Origin: Quercus robur
Taxonomy: Eukaryota; Streptophyta; Magnoliopsida; Fagales; Fagaceae
DNA: 64,000 bases
NCBI RefSeq assembly: GCF_932294415.1
Contig: NC_065536.1
Span: 60,289,354-60,353,353 of the forward strand
Reading direction: 5' to 3'
Shown here: one piece after another, positions 46,301 to 56,716 of the stretch
Layout of the letters: each line of letters opens with the position of its first letter
Position numbering within the stretch: position 1 is the stretch's first letter
Program-made: the position numbers and the translations under genes
The notes under the pieces: model-generated
What the model was told of the DNA's origin: nothing
The model's input: only the letters and a program-made list of their open reading frames with translations
Database searches by the model: none

Positions 46301-49300
46301 TTTTCATAAGTGAGATGACGACATTAATTAAATTGATTTCAAGTTAAAAGGTAAAGGGACCAATTTAACAACTGAAAAACAAGACCGAATTCCCCCAAAA
46401 TATAGGGACAGAAAAAGTATTTTTGCCAAATATTTTCAAAAAAACCAAAACACTTTAAAAAACAAATAAATAAATAAATAAAGGAGTATTAAAGTATTGT
46501 CCAAACAAAGTTCAAGTTACAAAATATTCAACGCACCCCCACCATTATGTAAAGGAAAAGAAAAAATTATTTAATCTGATTATATGTAAAGAAAATATGA
46601 TTTGGAAAGTTTGGTTAGTTCATAATAATTTATAATCTATATACTAGTTATCATGGCAATAACAAGATAATAGCAATAAAAGTAAATAATAACCATAATA
46701 ATACTACCAAAACTCAACAGAAGAGAAGTGGTAATAATAAGAAAATGTAAAATGTAATAAAAGTTATACTCCATAAACTTACAAACTGAGATGATAATAA
46801 ATGCAATTTGTGGGCTTTTTTTAACCATCCCATAAATGAATATTAGAATGACCTCTTTGTGATTGGTTACACATTAATTCATAAGCTTAATGTAGTAAAA
46901 TTTGTAGTATCTGTAACACTCAAATGATACTAATAAACTACAATCACAACAGTGACAACAATAACATAGAAAACAAGTAATGAAAACATCTTGAATAATA
47001 GCAACAATGAATCAATGATAATATTCCAAACAATTTGACTATTAGCCATAAAAGGGTAAATACCACTTTAGTTCCTATCGTTTGTCAATTTAGTTTCCAA
47101 CAATTTGATATTGTGTCAAAATAGTTTATACCATTAAGTGATAGATAGAAAAAACTGACGGAGCTAACAGTTATGTTAAAATATTATTTTTAAGAGAAAT
47201 GCCATGTCTACAACACTTTCACAACAAATTCTAAGTGGTACGTTATTACTTCTTGTTATTTCAATAGTAAGTTCAAATTAGACCTAATAACAACAAACAA
47301 TTTAAAATTTGTTCTGAAAATGTTATTAATGTAACACTTCTTCGTTTAGTTACCTATGATGCCACAAGAGAACTACCACATGCCCTTAATTAAAAAAAGT
47401 ATAGCATTTAATTACATCCATTTAAAGACAAAAGTAAAAATTTTCTTAATTTCTTCCATTTTCTCATCAACCAAACAAAACAACACAAAAATGAGAGAGA
47501 GAGAGAGAGAATCACCGCCCAATCCAATTTTTGTAAGGATGACCAGTGGCAAACCACCCTATACGCTCGATCTTTGTTGTTTGGTGCAAAATAAGTTGGC
47601 TCCAAATTTTCTGGCTGAGCATTGCCTTAAGAAATTGCAATGTTAGTTTCATAGAGCATCAAATAGTGAATATAAACGTTAGTTTCATAGCTTTAACAAC
47701 TTATTTTAGCTTTTTGCTATAAAAAGATTTGCTAAAAGTGTGATATATATATATATATATATATATAAAATAAAAGTTACGAATGAAAATAATAATTTAC
47801 CCATGACACAATGATAATAGGATTTATTATCCATGGCCGGCCATTGATCTCAAGATAGATCCATCTCTAATTATGGGCGTAGGCCCAAAGATTGGATGTT
47901 AAGTACTCCGAAGAAAGAGCCCCAAAGTGATTTATATGGGCCCAGTTTTGTACAAGTTATTTTTTATTTCCCTAAGGACATGTAAATTTTCGCTTTTGGG
48001 TTTGGAATTTCGAAATGAATATTTGGATAACGGATTTGGATCCGGTACAATACCATTGCATCACCCCCTCTTACATGTATTACTATGGCATCAGATGCAA
48101 TACCTCACAATCCCAGACCAACAATATGTGCAGAAGCACAATTAATTTCACAGTTTGCCATCTCTCAAAAAAAAAAAAAAAAAAAAAAGAAAAGAAAAAG
48201 GATTTCACAGTTTGTCAGCTGATGGAATGTATAGATGACAACTCAAATATTGTAAAAATGTCATAAATATTACTATTTTTACTGTATAAAATTTACAAAT
48301 TTATTCAATTATTTGTGATTTATGAAAAAAAAAAATCCTCTGCATTCTTTTAAATCGAAAAAATCATTTATGTAATTATGTATCTAATGTTGCAATAATT
48401 TTCTATTTAATGTATAAAATCAATGAATTATCTTTCGTTTTGTTGCAAAACTTAGGGTTGAAGGGGGGAGGGAGAGGGAGTAGGGAATTATTGTCTGAAA
48501 ATAAACTAATTTTGAATTAACTCTACTTTCTTCTCCTTTACTCCACTCAATCCAAAAGAACCACTATTTTTTTTTTTTTTATATGGAACAAAACCTAATC
48601 TGGATTCTTGATAATGTTAATATCCGATATTTTGAAAAGACAAAAAAAAAAAAAAAAAAAAAAAGGGAAAAATTAAGAAAGTATAGCCTGTTCAATTATT
48701 CATTTAAAATCAAATCAAGCATATTTTTAATAACCTAATTACATAACAAGTCTCTTATACACACACACACACACGAAGTAAATTAAAAAGAAAAAAAGCA
48801 AGCATAATCTTGTGAGTGAAAATGGAAAAAACATATTCTTAATAACAATAATAATAATAATTTTTATTAAGCAAAAAAAAATAAATAAAAGGTTAGACGA
48901 AAAAATAATACCTTCTCTTGGAACCGGTTGGAATCGACTGTAATAAACTGTAACGAAGGGAGCAGATCAAAGTAAATCGGAATTTTCCTTCTTCACTTCA
49001 AGAAAAAAGAAGAAGAAGAAAACTGAACTGGAGTTTAGGTTGGAGTTCAACAGGAAATGAGTTGATGATGAGGTTTTGTAGGCTTGAAGGACGGCTGGGT
49101 TGGTCTGGATTTGTTTAGGGCCATGGAGGTTGGGATTTTTCGCGTGAGGATGATGCTGTTACCAGTTTTTTTTTTTGCATCGTTCAGCTTGAAGGTTGCC
49201 AGTATATATATATATATATTTTTTCCTGATGAATGAGGGTATATTTTATTTGGGAAAAACTCGATTGCCGCATTAGAAGATAGCCAGTCTCTGCTCTGTT

Positions 49301-49351
49301 TATATAGTAGAAAAACCTAATTTTGTGAAAAGACCATCCTGCCCATGATGG
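46301..49351 (-). repeat. Outer right arm of large inverted duplication
   Basis: Reverse complement of 19829-23313 with very high identity. Lacks the MITE (empty site near 48453) and carries a 30-bp extra segment near 48061-48090. Ends exactly where a truncated palindromic element begins. Confidence 0.92.
49298..49306 (-). promoter_or_regulatory. TATA box of promoter/first-exon module, right arm
   Basis: TATATAAAC on the minus strand with the same leader as the left arm. It would transcribe inward, toward the left copy and over the kinase strand. Confidence 0.4.
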
Positions 49352-49520
49352 TCAGAGGCTCTTCTATTTGTAGGATAAATTTTAATAATTTGTATCCATT
49401 ATAATTTGAGATTATTACATTTTCTAATTGCAACAAAAAAAAAAAAAAAAAAAAAAATCTAGGGGTGTAATGAGTATTATGTATTTGTGGGTGAAATAAT
49501 TTTTTCATCACAATCCTAAT
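49352..49520. repeat. Truncated palindromic element at the duplication boundary
   Basis: Starts inside the terminal hairpin (CAGAGGCTCTTCTATTTG) of the family at 53618 and 54267 and continues through its A-run and CTAGGGGTGT-like centre. The other half is missing. Confidence 0.7.
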
Positions 49521-50579
49521 TTTTTTTTTTTTTTAAAGAAACTGCTTTGGCTGACACCAGTAGTCGTAGGTAATAAAAGTGTATTATAATAAAAATAAGA
49601 TTAAAATGCAAATTACACTCTATTCAAATTCATTTATCTAAAAATTTGTGTGTTCTAGTTTTAATTTCATTTAATTTAATTTTTTAAAAGTTTTAAATTT
49701 ATTCAACTAAAGTCTTTTATCTAATTTCATTAAAAAAATATTATCACATAAAAAATTTATAAAATATATTCTTGTGTATATATATATCCTTCAACTTCCT
49801 CTTCTATAAATATTGTTACATGAGAAGGATTATTGGTTATAGATACACGATACATGCCCTTTAAGAGTATCAGAAACCCCTTTTTTTTTTGAAGAGAGAA
49901 ACCTATCATTTGATTGTAGATGTATACTACATTAAAACACCACCAAGCAATAAATAATTAAATAATAAGATGTTTTATTTTCACCAATAGCGTTACTCAG
50001 AAACATAGAAAGTATAAAGGTATGTTTGGTAACTATTTTTTCCCCTTATTTTTTGTTTTCAAAAACAATTTTCTATCTTTGAGATTAAAAAACTTGTTTA
50101 GTAACTCAAAATGGACAAAAAACAAAAACTGTTCTCAAAACTCAATTTGTGAAGAAAACTAAAAATATGCAAAATGTTGTTTTCAGTTTCTATTTTTCAA
50201 AAGTAAATGAAAACACGCATTTGAGTTAATGAATTTGTCTCATTTAATGAGTTAACATTAGAGTTCAAATCCTAATAACTACATATTTTGGTATTTTGGA
50301 GGCTAGTAAGGAATGGGTATAGATTTGGAGGCTAGTAAGGAGTTTTGATGCTAGTAAGCTAAGTTGCACATGCGGCTACGAGTATAATTCAAAACAAAAA
50401 AAATTCTCTAAAAAAGAAACTGAACCAAACCTTTTTAGAGGAAAAACCTATGGTCAAAGAGTTGTCGGATGGGTGGCTTTATGGCTATGAATTGCCATGA
50501 TTGTGGTTTGAAAAGAGAAATGGGGAAACAAATTTTCTGGAAACCGTTTGATTGTGACCTTGTGGGTAAAATTGAGTTT
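49521..50579. other. Intergenic, AT-rich
   Basis: No gene recognised. A short repeat of TTTGGAGGCTAGTAAGGA occurs twice near 50295-50345. Confidence 0.45.
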
Positions 50580-51330
50580 TCTATACTACTATTTAAGAGG
50601 CTTCTCCTGTTTGGATTCCACATTTTTCATGCCTAAGATACCCTCATCATACCCACTTACAAGTTTTCAACTACCGGGGATAGGTATGTAAATTAAAACT
50701 CCTACACTTTAAAATCACAAACTCACGTACGCTTTACAATTTATATCTCACTTTCTCTCTCTCATTCTTCTTCAGATTGAAGACATTTAGTTTAGCTATA
50801 CATCCTCCTTTCTTTTTCTTCAGATTAAAGACATTTACTGTCAGAGGTTTCAACAAATTTTCAGGTTCTATCTTTTGCAAGTTTCTCTTTGTTTTGTTTT
50901 CTTTTGTTTATGATTGACTTTCTTTAAGTTCTACTTTTTTTTTTTTCCTTATATGTATCACGTTAACTCTTTTTTTTTTTTCTTCTTCTTTTTTTTAAAT
51001 GTAATTTTGAAATAAATGGTTCCTTCATGTTGTAGGTATTGTGATCCAAAGACAGGGCTGTCTTATGCTACAAAAGAAGCATTCAAAATCATTTGTAAAC
51101 AGTTAAACAGTATGACTTCCCTTACCCCCTTTAATAGCCTTTTGTTTACATTTTATTTAAAAAATTTGAATTGAAATAAAAATAGTTACATATAAATGAT
51201 CAATTACTATTTCCTTCTCCTTCCTCACTTCACTTCTTTTTTTTTTTTTTTTCCTTCTTCATATATTTTTTTTTTTTTTAAGAAAGTTTTTTTTTTGGCG
51301 TTAAATTTTTTTTTTTTTTTTTTTTTTATA

Positions 51331-51580
51331 TAGGTATGTAGCAACCTTGAGTTCTACATTTTTTTTTTCCTTTTTAAACGTAATTTTGAAATGTTGGTGG
51401 TGACTGTATATGATTTTGACATTAAATTTTTTTTATTTTTTTATTTAGGTATGTAGCAACCTTGAGTTCTACCTTTTTCTTTTTTTTTCTTTTTCTTTTT
51501 TTTATGTATCACGTTAACTCTCTTTTTTCTTTTCTTTTCTTTTAAAAAAAAAAATTAATTTTGAAATGTTGGTGGTGACT
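51331..51580. repeat. Pyrimidine-rich tandem repeat, unit about 115 bp
   Basis: TAGGTATGTAGCAACCTTGAG begins at 51331 and again at 51446; both units include long T/C runs and TTGAAATGTTGGTGGTGACTG. A third diverged piece lies near 50935-51045. Confidence 0.7.
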
Positions 51581-51652
51581 GAATAATTTTAAACGTGAGT
51601 AAGGAAAGTGAAGTTTAAAAAAATAAAAAAATAAATCTTGATAAAAGAAAAA

Positions 51653-51655
<3 letters not shown>

Positions 51656-51689
<34 letters not shown>
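51656..51689. repeat. (GA)n microsatellite
   Basis: About 16 GA dinucleotides. Confidence 0.95.
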
Positions 51690-51691
<2 letters not shown>

Positions 51692-52834
51692 GAGTTGCTT
51701 TGAAAACTAACAGAAAGTTGTCCTATTTTGTAAGGAGTTAGATATGTATCTTTATTCTGAACAATTTTAATAGGATTTTCAAGAAAAATGATCTCATCAA
51801 AATTTAAATCAAACACAAACTCTAACAAACTTAAGCTATTATCTTTAATAAGATGCATGCTAACGTTGGTTTGTTAATTAAAGTTTTTTTTTTTTTTTTT
51901 TTTTAAAAATACTTGGTTTAACCCTAATTCTTTTATCTCTCTCAGGTTCACGTTCGCACAAACTTTTTGGATTGCATCGAGGAGTCATTAGTATGGAATA
52001 TTAGATAAGTTTGGGTAAGCGACTTTACAATAATTATTATATGTATTAAACCTCACATAAAGTGGTTGCTATCTAAGAAACTGTTGTAAACAAATTTCTT
52101 TTGTAATAGAAACTATATTTCTTTTATACAATTAACGTATATCTCTTGCCATAAAATTTTCAATTTAAGCTTTTATTTACTTATGTTATGGATGTGTAGT
52201 AAATGACTAAATTTTAAGATTAAAAAAACTACATTTTAGGAATAGACAAAAAATGATAACTGTCATACATAAAATTTGAAAAAAAAAAAAAAACATCAAC
52301 AACACCAAAAAGGTAAAAAAAAAATAAATAAATAAATAAAGGAAAACTTGAGATGTTTAACGTGGGATAGAAAGTGGGATTTTTTTAAATAGTACATAGA
52401 TAGAACGTGGGATATTTTTAAACATGTAGTTTTTCTTTTTTTGATAAACTTTTAAATAAATAAGGATAGGGTCACACCAATTCCTCACCTTAATCTTTTA
52501 AATTTCCCTAAAACTTAGCATTTTATTTTTTTTCAAAATCAAATATGTTAGTGCCTAAATATAAGGATATGGATGGAGAAATTATAGTAGTAGTTTAATA
52601 TAGGAGTCTTTTTTTTCCAAAATATGGAAGAGATTTAAAAAAAAAGAGGAAAACGTGAGATACACATGAGCCTATGTTTAGTACCAACATAACCAAAAAC
52701 ACAAATTTGCCATCAGAATTCAATACCCCACTGCCTAAAAAACCAATTAAGCTTTATAAATCAATAAATAAATGATCTCAAGCAATTATGGAATATAACA
52801 AATTCTCAATATTGTAAAGCTTACCAAAAGATAG

Positions 52835-53553
52835 TGTAAGGACTCAATTTGTAACGATCCCAAACTGGTTTGTTGGATTCGAACGCTAAAGGCCCAAACA
52901 ATAAATTTGTAGAGAGTGGGCTAAAAGGCTAGGCCTTGATCACCAGACGGTGGTTGGTGATGGTGTTCATGGTGGACGCACAGAGGTGAACTAAGTTTGT
53001 CCATGGACCTTGTCCATTGAACTTAATGTTCTTATTATTCCTTTCATCTTTTTGGGTACAATTGTTTCAGCCCCTTTTTGGCGCATGAATCCTTATATTA
53101 TATAGCTCTTCTCAGTTGATCCTGACCTTCCATCCGTCGATCAGGCAGGTAACTACTAGAGTGCCGGTCCCATCAGCCATCTCCCCCCACTTTCTGTTAG
53201 TTGCAATAACCGAAGCCACATTATTCAGGGGTCTTTTCCCATCAATGTGACTAGGACATTTGTTGGCGCATTCAATGCGGAGGTGACGTCTTTTCCTTGA
53301 GCCACTCCCACACTGTACCTCCGTGCGAGTCTCATTCTACTCGCCTTTTCTTCTGAGAGCGCTTTGGAGGCTGCCTTTGGTGACGTATCATTCTTCCCTT
53401 TTAGGCCTCGGGATGCCGAGGACAGGGTCATCATCGACTGCACCTCTAGGCCATTTGGACTTTCGCTACTTGTCCTTGGCAACTACTCTTCTAGGCGCGA
53501 GCCTTGGGCCCTAATGGAAAGTGGGCCGGGACCACAAATTCTCTAGCCCCACA
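52835..53553 (-). mobile_element. Solo LTR (719 bp)
   Basis: TGTAAGGACTCAATT to AGCCCCACA with a perfect 5-bp duplication GATAG (52830-52834 and 53554-53558). The complement starts TGTGGGGC like the LTR at 25220, which suggests minus orientation and a related family. No internal region is left, so it probably formed by LTR-LTR recombination. Confidence 0.85.
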
Positions 53554-53617
53554 GATAGTAATGCCATTTCATGAATCGATAGTATATCCACTAGAGAGGA
53601 ACAAAAATTACATAGAA

Positions 53618-53843
53618 CTAGCCTTTGAGCACGCACATGAGGCTCTTCTATTTTTTGGGTAAGGGTTAATTTAGAGCATTTATTATAATTTGGGATTACT
53701 AAATTTTCCAAATACCAAAAAAAAAAAAAAAAAAACTAGGGGTGTGATGAGTATCATGTGTGGAGAAATAATTTTTCATCACACCCCTAGATCATTTTGT
53801 GATGAAAAATTATTTCTCTACACATGATACTCATCACACCTCT

Positions 53844-53884
<41 letters not shown>

Positions 53885-53981
53885 TGATTGAAAAATGTAG
53901 TAATCCCAAATTATAATAAATGCTCTAAATTAACCATTACCCAAAAAATAGAAGAGCCTCACGCGCGTGCTCAGAGGCTAG
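53618..53981. mobile_element. Palindromic foldback element 1
   Basis: Nearly perfect inverted repeat with arms of about 160 bp, CTAG at both ends, terminal hairpin sequence AGCCTC...CGCG...GAGGCT, and a centre CTAGGGGTGTGATGAG / CTCATCACACC. Contains a T run of about 40 near 53847. Ends resemble the Helitron-like 3' hairpin. Confidence 0.8.
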
Positions 53982-54266
53982 TTATATATTAAGGAGATTC
54001 AAAAAGTTAGTTATTGTCTTTTTTTTTTTTTTTAATTTCAAAAATACCTCTAATTTAATTAACTTATCTTTATTCTTAAAACATAAAAATTAAGTTAACA
54101 TCGTAAATTGATAATAATAAAAAATCTACCCATGTTCATAAAACTACCCCATGTTCTATAAAACTTTCCACTGTCCCATGTACACAACCAAAACTACCCC
54201 TTGTTCTAAATAAAAAAATAAAAAATAAAATAAAAAACTACCCCAAGTTCAAGTAAATAAAAAATA

Positions 54267-54547
54267 CTAGCCTCTGAGCGCGCGCTCACACGCGTGCTCA
54301 GAAGCTCTTCTATTTGTTGGGTAATGGTTAATTTAGAGTATTTATTATACTTTGGAATTATTACATTTTCCAATTACAAAAAAAATCTAGAGGTGTGATG
54401 AGTATTATGTGTGGTGAAATAATTTTTCATCACACCCCTAGGTATTTTTGTGATTGACAAATATATTAATCCCAAATTATAATTTACGCAAACTATTAAC
54501 CTTTACCCAAAAAATAGAAGAGCCTCACATGCGTACTCAAAGGCTAG
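54267..54547. mobile_element. Palindromic foldback element 2
   Basis: Same family as 53618-53981, 281 bp, less symmetrical; CTAGCCTCTGAGCGCGCG at one end and AAAGGCTAG at the other. Confidence 0.78.
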
Positions 54548-54820
54548 TGCATCTTTAAAAATAGTGTTTCTCACCATAAAAAATCATTAGTGAAGTTTTT
54601 CAACATACATATTAATTGTTGTTTGCTTTCTTAAATCTCATTACTTCTTTAGGCTTTCACAATTTTTGGTATTGCTTAACTATACTTTCTTTAAAAAAAA
54701 ATTGCATTCGCATCTCCTATAAGAGAAATACATATATGATTAATTGGTTAAAATGCTATCTAACTTGAATGATAGATAAGTAATAAAACTTTTGTAAATT
54801 TTTCCCATCCTATTTTTTAG

Positions 54821-54993
54821 CAAGAAAATACAGCTTCTCAAGTTTAGATTACATCAATAACACCTATGTGATTCAGGCTGCTATATTAGAGACAAATGCA
54901 AAAGAATCCTGTGAAAAATCATTCGATACCATTTCCGGCCTTTGTAATGCATCCTGTAGTGAAAAGAGATACTACAACTGCCCATTGAAATGA
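54821..54993 (+). pseudogene. Exon-like fragment, possible captured terminal exon
   Basis: After a good acceptor (TCCTATTTTTTAG ending at 54820) a frame stays open for 56 codons to a TGA at 54991-54993. The predicted peptide is Cys-containing (CEKS, GLCNASCSEKRYY) and not low-complexity. I do not recognise the gene. Its position inside the Helitron-like element suggests transduplication. Confidence 0.4.
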
Positions 54994-55446
54994 ACACAGC
55001 TCATAATTTTTTGAAATCCACTACTCCAATTTCCCATCTAGTCATCAAAATATTTTCGAATGACAATTTCCCCAAGATTTCATCAATCACCATAGAACGC
55101 TGAACATGCCTTAAAAAAAAACGTAAACCAAAAGAAAATAATTATTTGTTCTACCAAAAAAGATAATAATAATAATTATTTACAAAGGTAATAGTTTATC
55201 CCAAAAAAACCACCAAAGTAATAAGTATTTAGAATGTAAGGACTATGAACAACCTCAACCAAACATAAAGAAAAAGAAAAATAAAGTACCGAATATATAA
55301 TACTAATTATATAGCATTACAAAAGATAAAATTGAATGGTACACAAATATTTTTGTTTTTGCTAAGTAATAGTACACGAATAAGAAGTGAGACCTGCACC
55401 CTCAAACCACTCGCTAGTATTCACTGCCTGGTACTGCAAGTTTTCT

Positions 55447-55690
55447 TTAGTCTCGAATGGGTTCTGAATTTGGGCATCCTGTATCTAATTCTGCTGTGAA
55501 TGTAGCACTTTCAGAAAACCAAAAGCAATCCTGATCAAGAAAAAATAGAAATTATCAAAGACAGGATACACATTACGTGTAAATATTAGTGTAAAATTTA
55601 AATATTACTTAAATTTATTGAAAATACATACCTCCTGTCCTGAGCAATACCCCTCTTCATGCTTCAAAGTTTTCCACAATTGTCAAAATC
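55447..55690 (-). pseudogene. Two-exon gene-fragment, possible captured 3' end
   Basis: Minus strand: an exon-like stretch (about 55690-55633, ending in LKHEEGYCSGQE) with donor GAG/GTATGT, a 102-bp intron (55531-55632) ending TTTTTCTTGATCAG, and a second exon (55447-55530) whose frame continues in phase (DCFWFSESATFTAELD...) to TAA. Phase, donor, acceptor and composition all agree. The parent gene is not recognised, and the upstream frame is closed by a stop before the first exon, so this is a fragment. Confidence 0.45.
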
Positions 55691-55997
55691 GAAAATGAAT
55701 TTAATATGGAAGTTGGATAATAAGCATTGTGTTTTTGGTTAACCGCTTTGTTGTGGTTGATTTATCAGATTGTCCTTTACGTGGATAAAGCAATTTAAAA
55801 ACCAACAAGAAAGTGATTATGTTTTGTAGGCAATGTTTTAGTGGGAGCTAGAAATGTATTTTTACTAAATTATCCTTTATTTTTGCCTCTACTTAAACAT
55901 AGGCTGTAGGGATATTTTGGAACCAAAAAAAAAAAATTCAGTCCAAACAGGTGCAGCCCCTTAAATAGTAGTATAAAAAAAACCTACAAAAATAAAA

Positions 55998-56029
55998 AGC
56001 CTCATTACACGCGCATGTGATGAGGCTAG
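55998..56029 (+). other. 3' terminal hairpin and CTAG end of the Helitron-like element
   Basis: 12-bp arms (55998-56009 and 56016-56027) with one internal mismatch, immediately followed by the element end and a T. Confidence 0.7.
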
Positions 56030-56716
56030 TATGTATGTGTCTATATATATATATATATATAATAACATAGAATTATCGAACCAGGGAAACAATTGAAAGT
56101 ACTGAACATGAAAGCTACCGAGTAACACAAAAAACTCTCAGACTTGTTTTTAGCAGTCAAACAAACGTGTGAATTAAACCCACCGTGTTGGCGTCCATGC
56201 CTACGGCAATGCTCTCTTCAACTATTGGGGTGTACTCTAGGCTGGCATTGTCCCCTTCAAGGCCGTCAAACATTGGCATGGCCTTCAATATATATATCAA
56301 AGAAGACATTTTGGTATCAATATTTTTAATAACAAAGGAAACGGTTGGAGAAGACATTTGATCTCCAACCTTTAATATACACATCAGAAACAAATGTTGC
56401 AACTTACAAATAAATGGTTTAAAAAAAAAAGTGGGAAACCAAAATTACAGGCTCACAGGCTATTCAAAAATGAAAGGATAACGGCTTCAAAAAAAAAAAA
56501 AATGAAAGGATAATAGCAACCAGCTCTTCAAAAATGAAAGGATAATGGTAGATGAATAGTCATTATAACCATTTCTCTTTAAGAAGAAATGACGTGTGTC
56601 ATGGTAGAATGCTTTGAGAAATGTACACATGTCATCGTTGTATGAATCCACGAGTTTTGGGATTCAAATTTTTATAATATATGATTAGATATTGATTCTG
56701 CAGAAAGACACCAGGC
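56030..56716. other. Region between the Helitron-like element and the BMS1 stop
   Basis: Contains the BMS1 3'UTR at its right end, a (TA)n tract near 56043-56060, and a 120-bp minus-strand open stretch (about 56165-56285, peptide with AMPMFDGLEGDNASLEYTP) that looks coding-like but has no identified parent. A short motif, AATGAAAGGATAA, is repeated three times near 56470-56545. Confidence 0.4.

Larger units (their letters stand above)
50580..56029. mobile_element. Helitron2/Helentron-like element, non-autonomous (5.45 kb)
   Basis: The 5' end TCTATACTACTATTTAAG (50580) reappears inverted near the 3' end (55937-55976), followed by a strong hairpin (stem AGCCTCAT...ATGAGGCT, 55998-56027) and terminal CTAG (56026-56029) with flanking T on both sides. 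One terminal and one subterminal inverted repeat plus a 3' hairpin and T-T insertion match the asymmetric structure reported for Helitron2/Helentron elements. No Rep/helicase coding sequence is seen. Inside are a solo LTR, two palindromic elements, pyrimidine-rich tandem repeats and exon-like fragments. Alternative: only the ends belong to one element and the interior was assembled by later insertions. Confidence 0.6.

Noticed and set aside
19829..49351. Whole inverted structure as a single giant transposon with long terminal inverted repeats
   Set aside because: No target duplication at the outer boundaries, arm identity is uneven, and no transposase is present.
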